10,241 nt of DNA. It comes from a bacterium (lineage in GTDB: Bacteria; JAMCPX01). Positions within the stretch are counted from its first letter, which is position 1. The number at the start of each line of letters is the position of its first letter. Made by a program: the position numbers and the translations under genes. The notes beneath the pieces are model-generated. The model ran no database searches. It was not told the origin of the DNA and was given only the letters and a program-made list of their open reading frames with translations. Location of the stretch: NCBI GenBank assembly GCA_021815065.1, contig JAKAHI010000021.1, positions 1 to 10,241 of the forward strand, in the 5' to 3' direction. This document shows, in pieces, positions 1-6,740 of the stretch.

Positions 1-2470
1 AGATGTACATATAGTTGTTCGAGTCCTCCAGGAAGAATGGCCCTGTGATCGTATACGTCTGTGCAGTTGTGTTGGTGTCCTTCTGTACGTTCGTAAAAGG
101 CTCAAGACTGCCGTCACCCTGAATGCGGGATACCTCTATGGTGTTTTGGACACCTGCATTGTAACCGCCCGCCGCATAGAGATAGCCGGAGTTGTCTGTT
201 ATTGCAACAGGGAGATTTCCCTTGTCCGAGGCCTGCATTCCGAGTTCGCACCTCGGCGCAAGAAGAGACGAAGTCGAAGAGACAGGTCCGATCCCCCCGC
301 CTGCCGGCTGCGAGCCCGGTACCGGTGTGTACGAGCCGTTGTCTGTGAAGGCCGGGCCGGTTGTGTTAGCAAGGTACTCGAGCCCTGAACCGCTGTCCCT
401 GTATACGTTATAGGACGAAGCGCCCGGCACTGCCTGCCATGCAAGCTGGATACCGCCTGTTGTTACGCTGGTGACGAATGTCCCTGCATAAGCAAGCTCG
501 CCGTCAGGAACGATAGCCGTGACAGCGTAGGTGTAAGTCGAAGCTGCGAGGCTGCCCGATGCCGCACTTGCCGAGGTTATCGGAGACGCAGAGAGCTGCG
601 TGTAATCAACAGTACCAAGGCCGGTAGCACCGTCGGACGTACCTCCCGCGGCATAACCGTAAACAGTACCTGTCTGCGTATGACCCACTGCTGCACCGAG
701 ATAACCGCGTACACTGGACAGAGAAACAGAGGCTAGCCGAAACGGACCGAGACTGCCGTACGGCAGGGGCGAAATGTAACCTGCTGACACGGTTGTTGTT
801 GTAACAGGTTGCAAACCGCCGTTATCCAAGATCGTTGTATCGAGGGTAGCAGGCACAAGTAACACCTCATTCCCTTTTGCAATGCCCGGATACTCGCTTC
901 TGTAAACCCTGTAATACTCTGCCCCGGGCACCGTATTGAAGGTCAGCACTACAGAAGACGCATTCGACGTCGTTGTCGCAGACGTAAAGTCCAGAGCCGG
1001 CGTCTCACCCCTGTAATTTACGGCGGAGACCCTGTAGTAGTAGGTACCCGCAGAGAGGGTGCCGCCCGATGAAGACGGTACTGCCCCTGTAATCGCGGGG
1101 TCCTGCAGTGTCGAGGGGAAGCCGGATGCCGCTTCTTTAATGCTAATCGGAGCGGTGCTCCCGTTGTCTACGAAGCTCGTGGAATGCATGTTCCATGCAA
1201 TCAATACGGGCTTAAAACTGCCCGCAACATTCCTGTAAACATTGTAACCCGTCGCAGCCACAAAAGCATGGCTGAGGGGGTTCCAGACGCTAACCGGCTG
1301 CCATGAGAGCTGGATAGAACCGGAGGACGATGTCGTGGTAAACACCACCGGCGAAGGCAGACTCTCCCCTATGTTGGTTGTACCAGTCGGCAGGTTTGCC
1401 GAAACAGCATACACCCATGTACCGGCAGGAAGAGAACCGCCGTTAAGAACGGTCAGGCTTTTGAACGCTATCACCGGTGCACTATCTGTGGTAAGAATTT
1501 TTGCACGTTCTATAGCAGAGGTATAGCCCGCCGGAGTAAGTCCGCCGACTACATACACATAACCGTTATACTGGAAAGCGGCAGCACCGGTAGTTCTGTA
1601 TATGAGCGGTGATGTAAGATTGAACGGGTTAAGACTGCCGAACTTATCAGGCTGGCTATACTCAACACTGTCGAGTGTATCGCCTCCGGAACCATTATCT
1701 CCGCCGATGGCATAGATAAACCTGCCTCCTATGTCGTCGTTGCCGGTAACAGCAGCAAGCCCCTGCCTTCCGATAACGAGGTTCTGTGCTGATGTCGAGA
1801 AGCCACCGAGGTTGCTCGCAGGATTTGTTACGACAAAACTCGAGTAGTCATAATAGGTACCATCAGAGGTGTTGATAGCACGAATGAGATAAACCCCTGT
1901 CGGAAGGACCTGGGTGGTACAGATAATTTGAGTGGAACTTTGTGAGTTTATGCTGCACGGCAGCGCATTCCCGGAACTATCTATGGTCGTGACTGTTGCA
2001 TTAGAGGCAAAGTAATTCCCGGTAATCGTTATTTGTGTCGCGGCATTGGACGAACCTGACGCAGGTGCAATGCCAGTTATAACAGGCGGTGGATTTTGAG
2101 ACACATAAAATGCCTTCACAGAAATTCCCTTTGCGCCATCCGGGTTGGTCACGGTCACATCATACCAGTCTACAGCCATACCCTTCGGTACAACAGCCTG
2201 TATCTGTGAGGATGATACAAAGGCAACGTAGGTCAGTTGCATGCCGGCAGCTGAGCCGGTCGGTGAGAACGTTACAGCCGCCGAAGGGCTGAAGTTTGCG
2301 CCGCTTATCGTGATATTGGTATCTGCATTCGTCCATCCAAACTGCGGGGAAATCGATGAAATTGACGGAGATGATGGTGCCGGTTGCGTTTTATGCGACG
2401 AACTTGAACTGCCCGAGCACCCGTAAAGGGCAACGACGGCCAAAAACAGGCTTACCATTAGCTTTCTCAT
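1..2470 (-). CDS. Large secreted lipoprotein with IPT/TIG, kelch and fibronectin-III-like modules (C-terminus off the left edge)
   Basis: The minus strand is open from the ATG at 2470-2468 to the left edge, giving 823 residues without a stop. An AAGGAGG ribosome binding site lies just upstream. The N-terminus is a lipoprotein signal (MRKLMVSLFLAVVALYGC), with the lipidated Cys at residue 18 followed by a serine-rich tether. Two IPT/TIG-like domains follow, about residues 33-120 and 123-215. Next come kelch-type blades with the hallmark GG (YAIGG near 255, YVVGG near 306, YAAGG near 605, YAAGG near 765). Between them are three Fn3-like segments ending in NVYR or RVYR and DNGS or DNGG, roughly residues 340-435, 460-550 and 630-715. 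The DGSLEPF sequence after the last visible blade is typical of bacterial kelch repeat proteins. Role is inferred as a surface-exposed binding or adhesion protein; no catalytic motif is visible. It is transcribed divergently from the outer-membrane protein gene. The modules are clear, but the exact function is unknown. Confidence 0.88.
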   Translation of the reverse strand, partial: MRKLMVSLFLAVVALYGCSGSSSSSHKTQPAPSSPSISSISPQFGWTNADTNITISGANFSPSAAVTFSPTGSAAGMQLTYVAFVSSSQIQAVVPKGMAVDWYDVTVTNPDGAKGISVKAFYVSQNPPPVITGIAPASGSSNAATQITITGNYFASNATVTTIDSSGNALPCSINSQSSTQIICTTQVLPTGVYLIRAINTSDGTYYDYSSFVVTNPASNLGGFSTSAQNLVIGRQGLAAVTGNDDIGGRFIYAIGGDNGSGGDTLDSVEYSQPDKFGSLNPFNLTSPLIYRTTGAAAFQYNGYVYVVGGLTPAGYTSAIERAKILTTDSAPVIAFKSLTVLNGGSLPAGTWVYAVSANLPTGTTNIGESLPSPVVFTTTSSSGSIQLSWQPVSVWNPLSHAFVAATGYNVYRNVAGSFKPVLIAWNMHSTSFVDNGSTAPISIKEAASGFPSTLQDPAITGAVPSSSGGTLSAGTYYYRVSAVNYRGETPALDFTSATTTSNASSVVLTFNTVPGAEYYRVYRSEYPGIAKGNEVLLVPATLDTTILDNGGLQPVTTTTVSAGYISPLPYGSLGPFRLASVSLSSVRGYLGAAVGHTQTGTVYGYAAGGTSDGATGLGTVDYTQLSASPITSASAASGSLAASTYTYAVTAIVPDGELAYAGTFVTSVTTGGIQLAWQAVPGASSYNVYRDSGSGLEYLANTTGPAFTDNGSYTPVPGSQPAGGGIGPVSSTSSLLAPRCELGMQASDKGNLPVAITDNSGYLYAAGGYNAGVQNTIEVSRIQGDGSLEPFTNVQKDTNTTAQTYTITGPFFLEDSNNYMYI

Positions 2471-2498
2471 AGAAACCTCCTTATTATGAGAGTATAGA

Positions 2499-2504
2499 AT
2501 TATA
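2499..2504 (-). promoter_or_regulatory. Candidate -10 element for the kelch/IPT lipoprotein gene
   Basis: The minus strand reads TATAAT here, a perfect -10 hexamer 28 bases upstream of the lipoprotein start codon. No good -35 hexamer is seen 16-18 bases further upstream (best is TTCGGG), so the assignment rests on the -10 and its position alone. Confidence 0.35.
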
Positions 2505-2569
2505 TATTCGACTGCTCTCGTCCCGAAATGTAACAAGACTCAGAACAGCGGTTATATCTATTAATTTAC

Positions 2570-2597
2570 TTGCCAAGATCCTGCGTTCTGATAAAAT
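2570..2597 (+). promoter_or_regulatory. Candidate sigma-70 promoter for the outer-membrane protein gene
   Basis: TTGCCA (2570-2575) and TAAAAT (2592-2597) are separated by 16 bases, and each matches the sigma-70 consensus at five of six positions. Transcription would start near 2604, giving a leader of about 27 bases that contains the AAGGAG ribosome binding site at 2619-2624. Confidence 0.55.
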
Positions 2598-2630
2598 GAT
2601 AGAAATTTAATCATAGAGAAGGAGAATGTC

Positions 2631-3143
2631 ATGAAAATAAAGCTGGTGTATGCCGTTACGCTGCTCTGCATGTTCGTTGCACCGAATGCAATGGCAAAAG
2701 ATCTTTCACAAAGGGTCGGGGTCGGATTCAACTCTCAGATTGGACTGTCCAATCATCTCGATGCTGCCTCTGCAAGATACTGGATAAACAGGGACATGGG
2801 ATTTCAGGGAGACGTTGCCTTTCTGGATTTCTCGCCTCACCAAGGCAACAATCAGACATCGTTCGGTCTTGGAGGTAAATTCCTTTACAACGTGATAGAG
2901 GAAACCAATATGAATTTGTACGTAGGCGGAGGTCTGTATGTTTTCACCCAGCCAGCTCCGGTGGATACGGAAACAGGATTCAGCCTTGGAGGTTTAGGCG
3001 GCATAGAATTCTTTTTTCAAGGGCTTCCCAACCTCGGATTCAATCTCGAACTCGATCTCGGTGTAAAATATCTCAATCAATACGGTACGGCATTCGGTAT
3101 TGAAGCTGATTCGATCAATGCAGGATTCCATTATTATTTCTGA
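2631..3143 (+). CDS. Small outer-membrane beta-barrel protein
   Basis: 170 residues starting at an ATG with AAGGAG six bases upstream. Residues 1-22 form a Sec signal peptide with a basic start, a hydrophobic core and an AMA cleavage site before KDLS. The mature part of about 148 residues alternates polar and hydrophobic residues, is rich in Gly and aromatics (SFGLGGKFLYNV, LYVGGGLYVF, LGGIEFFF, FNLELDLGVKYL), has no cysteine, and ends in HYYF. A C-terminal Phe is the usual BAM recognition signal of outer-membrane barrels. The size fits an eight-stranded barrel of the OmpA-transmembrane, OmpW or Ail type. No specific family is recognised, and no ligand or transport function can be read. It has its own promoter and a hairpin terminator, so it is probably monocistronic. 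It is too small to be the large porin of a porin-cytochrome conduit with the cytochrome downstream. Confidence 0.85.
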   Translation: MKIKLVYAVTLLCMFVAPNAMAKDLSQRVGVGFNSQIGLSNHLDAASARYWINRDMGFQGDVAFLDFSPHQGNNQTSFGLGGKFLYNVIEETNMNLYVGGGLYVFTQPAPVDTETGFSLGGLGGIEFFFQGLPNLGFNLELDLGVKYLNQYGTAFGIEADSINAGFHYYF

Positions 3144-3165
3144 TTCCGTTTTATCCTGTTTTTCA

Positions 3166-3191
3166 GGGACGGGTTTACCACCCGCCCCTTT
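3166..3191 (+). terminator. Hairpin terminator after the outer-membrane protein gene
   Basis: GGG-A-CGGGT (3166-3174) pairs with ACCCG-C-CCC (3180-3188) around a five-base loop, interrupted by one A-C mismatch. A short TTT tract follows (3189-3191). The stem is GC-rich and lies 23 bases after the stop codon. The short U-tract makes this a moderate rather than strong intrinsic terminator. Confidence 0.55.
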
Positions 3192-3210
3192 CAATGACCG
3201 GCACGTTGTA

Positions 3211-3219
3211 TGATATAAT
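3211..3219 (+). promoter_or_regulatory. Extended -10 promoter for the multihaem cytochrome gene
   Basis: TGATATAAT is a perfect extended -10 (TG-N-TATAAT). No convincing -35 is seen, which is common for extended -10 promoters. Transcription would begin near 3226, about 43 bases upstream of the cytochrome start codon and just after the preceding terminator. Confidence 0.6.
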
Positions 3220-3268
3220 TGCAATTTTTTAAAAAGCAGTATAAGCAATCTTGAGATACGGAGGTTGT

Positions 3269-4471
3269 ATGAAAAAAATATTTTTATTTATCACACTGGC
3301 ATTTATTTTTACGGGATGCGGACAGAGCCATCTCACCACCACAGACACATGCAGATCCTGTCATACCAATGCGCAGGCTCTCAAGGCGTCTGCCCCATCC
3401 ATAAATACCGCAGATTTCCTCGTTACCCAGGGTTTCTTCGATTCGCCGCACGGCATATTGCAGTGCGTGGACTGTCATAAAGGCAATCCCTCGGGTACAT
3501 CGATGCAGCAGGCACATTCCGGTATGGTCGTGGACCCTTCGTTGAACCCGAACACGGTGTGCGCGAACTGTCATGCGGGCATTGTCCAGAGTTACACGAC
3601 AAGCCTCCACTACACCCTTGCAGGAGAACAATCCTATCTGAACAAGGTTTCCTGTCCGTACAACAACAATCTGAATACTCCCGACAAGACAGACTGCCAG
3701 CGATGCCACGCATCATGCGGAAACTGCCATGTTGCCAAACCTCTGAGCGGCGGGCTTATCTCGGGTCATACCTTTATGCCCATACCTCCGATGCAGCAAA
3801 CCTGTCTCCAGTGTCACAAAGATCAGGCAAATGAGTTTCTGGGGTTAACGGGTCAGGCTCCGGATATTCATTACACGAACGGTATGCAATGCATAGATTG
3901 TCATGGGAACGGCATCCACGGAGACGGTATAACCTACACGACCATGTGGAACGTTCAGGAGATGCCGCAGTGCGGTTTGTGCCATACGGATGTTACCAAC
4001 GGAACTTCCGGTATAGCTGAACACAACATACCTCAAATGAAATCCTTGAATTGTGCGGTGTGCCATGCACAGCCGTATGAGAATACCTACAATTACACCA
4101 GTATGTTCGTCGGCGATCAGTATGTCGGTGCCGCAGGTATAACCGTGACGGATTTCAGAATCGGGTTCAATACGATACCGTCACAACCGTACCTGTATAC
4201 AACAGTACGTCATTATCCCATAACGAGGGATACGTTCGATTACTTCGGGATAAACCTGCTGAACGGTTTTGATCTTGTACCTACATGGCAAACAACTTCA
4301 CCGCATAACCTCCAGCTGGCAACTCCGCAAAACGCCGGTGGACAGCCGTCGGCGTGTGCAAACTGCCATGGGAATACAAGTTTGTTTTTGACGCGGGACA
4401 TGCTCAATCCCTATGATTCTGCCGCCAACCTGAGTGTGGCAATTACGCAGCCGCCGCCTGCTTTGAAGTAG
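3269..4471 (+). CDS. Ten-haem c-type cytochrome lipoprotein
   Basis: 400 residues from the ATG at 3269, chosen over an in-frame TTG at 3251 because GGAGG (3260-3264) precedes it and a lipoprotein signal starts here: MKKIFLFITLAFIFTGC, lipid-modified Cys 17. Ten CXXCH haem-binding motifs are visible, with first cysteines at residues 28, 66, 98, 143, 150, 179, 208, 235, 262 and 363. Haems 4 and 5 are almost contiguous (CQRCHASCGNCH). About 97 residues separate the last two motifs; this stretch is rich in aromatic residues and has few cysteines. Many additional histidines could serve as distal ligands. The protein should be exported, haem-loaded by the cytochrome c maturation system and anchored in a membrane, where it would transfer electrons. 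Its partner and substrate are not shown by the sequence; no oxidoreductase or porin gene is adjacent. The multihaem identity is certain; the physiological role is unknown. Confidence 0.93.
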   Translation: MKKIFLFITLAFIFTGCGQSHLTTTDTCRSCHTNAQALKASAPSINTADFLVTQGFFDSPHGILQCVDCHKGNPSGTSMQQAHSGMVVDPSLNPNTVCANCHAGIVQSYTTSLHYTLAGEQSYLNKVSCPYNNNLNTPDKTDCQRCHASCGNCHVAKPLSGGLISGHTFMPIPPMQQTCLQCHKDQANEFLGLTGQAPDIHYTNGMQCIDCHGNGIHGDGITYTTMWNVQEMPQCGLCHTDVTNGTSGIAEHNIPQMKSLNCAVCHAQPYENTYNYTSMFVGDQYVGAAGITVTDFRIGFNTIPSQPYLYTTVRHYPITRDTFDYFGINLLNGFDLVPTWQTTSPHNLQLATPQNAGGQPSACANCHGNTSLFLTRDMLNPYDSAANLSVAITQPPPALK

Positions 4472-4486
4472 AATACGGCTCGTCTT

Positions 4487-4524
4487 TCCTGCCTCGCCGG
4501 TGGAGCAGGATAAAGATATTTTTT
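4487..4524 (+). terminator. Weak hairpin and T-tract after the cytochrome gene
   Basis: TCCTGC (4487-4492) can pair with GCAGGA (4505-4510) around a 12-base loop, 16 bases after the stop codon. A run of six T residues follows only at 4519-4524, eight bases beyond the stem, so it is not a textbook intrinsic terminator. Its position is right for ending the cytochrome transcript. Confidence 0.3.
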
Positions 4525-4526
4525 AT

Positions 4527-4554
4527 ACACGGGCAATTCATGAATTGCCCGTGT
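4527..4554. repeat. Perfect 28-nt palindrome upstream of the dGTPase-like gene
   Basis: The 28 bases are exactly self-complementary, with arm ACACGGGCAATTCA meeting its reverse complement at a central TCATGA. It can form a strong hairpin or be a two-fold symmetric protein site. A T-run lies on its 5' side and none directly on its 3' side, so it is not a canonical intrinsic terminator for plus-strand transcripts. A TATAAC hexamer (4558-4563) directly follows, so an operator overlapping the promoter of the downstream gene is possible. Confidence 0.7.
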
Positions 4555-4585
4555 CCTTATAACAAAAACGGTGGTACCATAACCT

Positions 4586-5626
4586 ATGCTTATCCGCGAA
4601 ATGTTAGAACAGCAGGAAAAACAAATCCTGCATCCAAAGGCCATGCTCAGTGTAAATTCAAAAGGCAGGACACTCCAGGAGCCCGCTTGTGATGTACGTC
4701 CTGTATTCCAGCATGACAGGGACCGGGTCCTACACAGTAAGTCTTTCAGACGGCTCATGTACAAGACACAGGTATTGCTTTTACCCAAGGGAGACCACTA
4801 CAGAACAAGACTCACGCATACGCTGGAAGTAACGCAGATAGCACGGACGATCGCAAAATCGCTCATGCTGAACGAATCACTGACCGAGGCAATAGCCCTG
4901 GGACACGACCTCGGGCATACCCCGTTTGGCCATGCAGGAGAGTCTGTTCTGAACAAGCTCGTCCCCGGAGGGTTCCGGCATTACCAGCAGAGCCTGCGCG
5001 TTGTGGAGCTGCTTGAAAGGGACGGCAGGGGGTTGAACCTTTCCTATGAGGTCAGGGATGGCATTGCAAAGCATTCCAAGGGCAAGGGCCCGATTATTAC
5101 TACAGCGCCTGATGTGACCGCGGTCACGCTCGAAGGGAGGATCGTCAGACTCGCCGACATCATCGCCTATATCAATCATGATATAGACGACGCGATCCGC
5201 GCCGGTGTAATAAAAGATACCGACTTGCCGGAAAAGGCCGTAAAGATACTCGGCACCAGCTATTCAAAGCGTATCGACGCAATGATAAAGGGCGTTATCA
5301 GCGCAACCCAGGCTGTCGGCTATGAAACCATCGGCATAACGGATGAGGTGTTGTTTTCCCTGAATGCAATGAGGGATTTTTTGTATGAGGCTGTATATGA
5401 CAGCGCTGTTGTTCATGGAGATCTCATGAAATGCGAAAAGATCCTCTACGAACTTTTCAACCATTACAAGACGCACCCGGATCTTTTTGAAAAAGAGGCC
5501 GGTTTCAATATGGCAGATGATACGCTGGAAAGACGCATAACGGATTTTATAGCAGGCATGACGGACAGATACGCCCTCGACCGGTTCAACGCCATTTTTA
5601 TGCCCAAGCCATGGGGTATTGTTTAA
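4586..5626 (+). CDS. dgt: Deoxyguanosinetriphosphate triphosphohydrolase-like protein (HD domain)
   Basis: 346 residues, typical of the short dGTPase-like branch and shorter than the roughly 505-residue E. coli Dgt. Family enzymes hydrolyse dNTPs to the deoxynucleoside and triphosphate in the cytoplasm; substrate preference in this branch varies and cannot be read here. The N-terminus follows the family pattern (IREMLEQQEKQIL, then SKGR, FQHDRDRVLHSKSFRRL and KTQV). The metal-binding H...HD...D set is complete: His78 in RLTHTLEV, His107-Asp108 in GHDLGHTPFGHAGE, and Asp191 in RLADIIAYINHD. The start at 4586 is supported by this N-terminal conservation; the ribosome binding site is poor (GGTGG about 11 bases upstream). 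It is flanked by non-coding DNA on both sides, so it is probably transcribed alone. A candidate operator-like palindrome lies 31 bases upstream. Confidence 0.93.
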   Translation: MLIREMLEQQEKQILHPKAMLSVNSKGRTLQEPACDVRPVFQHDRDRVLHSKSFRRLMYKTQVLLLPKGDHYRTRLTHTLEVTQIARTIAKSLMLNESLTEAIALGHDLGHTPFGHAGESVLNKLVPGGFRHYQQSLRVVELLERDGRGLNLSYEVRDGIAKHSKGKGPIITTAPDVTAVTLEGRIVRLADIIAYINHDIDDAIRAGVIKDTDLPEKAVKILGTSYSKRIDAMIKGVISATQAVGYETIGITDEVLFSLNAMRDFLYEAVYDSAVVHGDLMKCEKILYELFNHYKTHPDLFEKEAGFNMADDTLERRITDFIAGMTDRYALDRFNAIFMPKPWGIV

Positions 5627-5728
5627 CCAGAAATGTATTTGTAAACCAGCGGGGAGCCTGTAACAGGAGTACTAAGAGAACACGGAAAGAATGAACATAC
5701 TTCCCCGTTTTTCCATAGACCTTCCGTA

Positions 5729-5757
5729 TTGACATGGCTTTGGATTATATGTAGTAT
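5729..5757 (+). promoter_or_regulatory. Candidate sigma-70 promoter for the kinase-FHA unit
   Basis: A perfect TTGACA (5729-5734) lies 17 bases before TAGTAT (5752-5757, four of six matches). The predicted start point is near 5764, only about six bases before the kinase ATG at 5770, so the transcript would be nearly leaderless. A start from another promoter further upstream in 5627-5728 is not excluded. Confidence 0.5.
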
Positions 5758-5769
5758 TCAAGGTATGTC

Positions 5770-6735
5770 ATGACGCTAAAAAAAATCTCAAGATATGAAA
5801 TAGAAAAAGAAATCGGCAGGGGAGCCATGGGTGTTGTTTATCTTGCCCACGATCCCGTCATTAACAGGAATATTGCACTGAAAACAATAGACATAGCCAA
5901 TTCTCTCGATGCTGCCAAAAGGGAAGAATTGACCAAGAGAATGCTTACTGAGGTTCGGTCCGCAGGAAGATTGAATCACCAGAACATAGTCACCATATAC
6001 GATTACGGCGAGGATATCCTCCCCTTCGTCGTCATGGAATATGTCGAGGGCGAGTCATTGGAGTCATTAAGGAAGAAAAAAGGAAAATTAAGCATGGAGG
6101 AACTCTATCCCGTTGTGCAGGGTGTTGCCAGCGGTATCGATTATGCCCATTCCATGGGTATTGTGCACAGAGACATAAAACCCGACAACATATTGATCAC
6201 AAGAGAATACATCCCGAAGATAGCGGATTTCGGTATTGCAAGGATACTGGATACATCCTCCACACAGGATTCTGGCATCATAGGCTCGCCTTCCTATATG
6301 TCTCCGGAGCAAATACTCGGCGGCACGATCACTTCCGCCACGGACATCTTCTCACTGGGCGTGATGATATACTATCTCATAGCGGGAGAGAAACCGTTTT
6401 ATGGCGCTACACCGCATGCCGTGACCTATAGGATATTGAACGAAGAACCAAAGCCCCCGAGTTTCTATAATCCCGCCTTAACGCACCATGTAGACGGGGT
6501 CTTATTAAAAACACTTTCCAAGAAACCCGAAGAGAGGTATAAGAAGGCCGGTGAGGTGGTTGAATCACTCATTCGGGCACATGCACGGCCACGGGAAAGG
6601 TCCGAGAATTCGATAAAGGATATCCCCCCGGGAAAAAGGAATATCCTTTCGGAAATTTCTCATGTTGATACGATTATTGATGAAGCAACAACCGATTTGA
6701 GAAGGCATGTCTTTAATAAGAAACAAAAGAGGTGA
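5770..6735 (+). CDS. Soluble Hanks-type serine/threonine protein kinase
   Basis: 321 residues with a complete protein kinase domain at about residues 8-270. Visible are the glycine loop GRGAMGVV (16-23), catalytic Lys38 in IALK, the alpha-C Glu61, the catalytic loop HRDIKPDN (133-140), DFG (153-155), a SPE version of the APE motif (178-180), TDIFSLG (191-197) and the late conserved Arg in PEERY. All catalytic residues are present, so it should be active. The activation segment is rich in Ser and Thr (DTSSTQDSG), suiting autophosphorylation. No transmembrane helix or extracellular sensor is present, unlike PknB/PrkC receptors. The roughly 50-residue C-terminal tail is polar and contains Thr residues (HVDTIIDEATTDLRRH) that might bind the FHA partner when phosphorylated; that is inference. 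The start is fixed by the domain beginning at RYEIEKEIG. It runs directly into the FHA gene, five bases away. Confidence 0.95.
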   Translation: MTLKKISRYEIEKEIGRGAMGVVYLAHDPVINRNIALKTIDIANSLDAAKREELTKRMLTEVRSAGRLNHQNIVTIYDYGEDILPFVVMEYVEGESLESLRKKKGKLSMEELYPVVQGVASGIDYAHSMGIVHRDIKPDNILITREYIPKIADFGIARILDTSSTQDSGIIGSPSYMSPEQILGGTITSATDIFSLGVMIYYLIAGEKPFYGATPHAVTYRILNEEPKPPSFYNPALTHHVDGVLLKTLSKKPEERYKKAGEVVESLIRAHARPRERSENSIKDIPPGKRNILSEISHVDTIIDEATTDLRRHVFNKKQKR

Positions 6736-6740
6736 TGTTT

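Noticed and set aside
146..444. Short frames on both strands near the left edge
   Set aside because: The minus-strand lipoprotein frame is continuous through this stretch and carries clear kelch and Fn3-like motifs, so the short frames are shadows.
3284..3709. Minus-strand frames of 141 and 97 codons within the cytochrome gene
   Set aside because: The plus frame has ten CXXCH motifs and a lipoprotein signal; the antisense frames are by-products of its composition.
2631..4471. Porin-cytochrome electron conduit formed by the outer-membrane protein and the cytochrome
   Set aside because: The barrel has only about 148 mature residues, far smaller than conduit porins, and the two genes have separate promoters with a terminator between them.
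5684..5712. Possible terminator after the dGTPase-like gene (GGAA, TTCC and a T5 run)
   Set aside because: Only four to five base pairs form and unpaired bases separate the stem from the T-run, so it is too weak to annotate.
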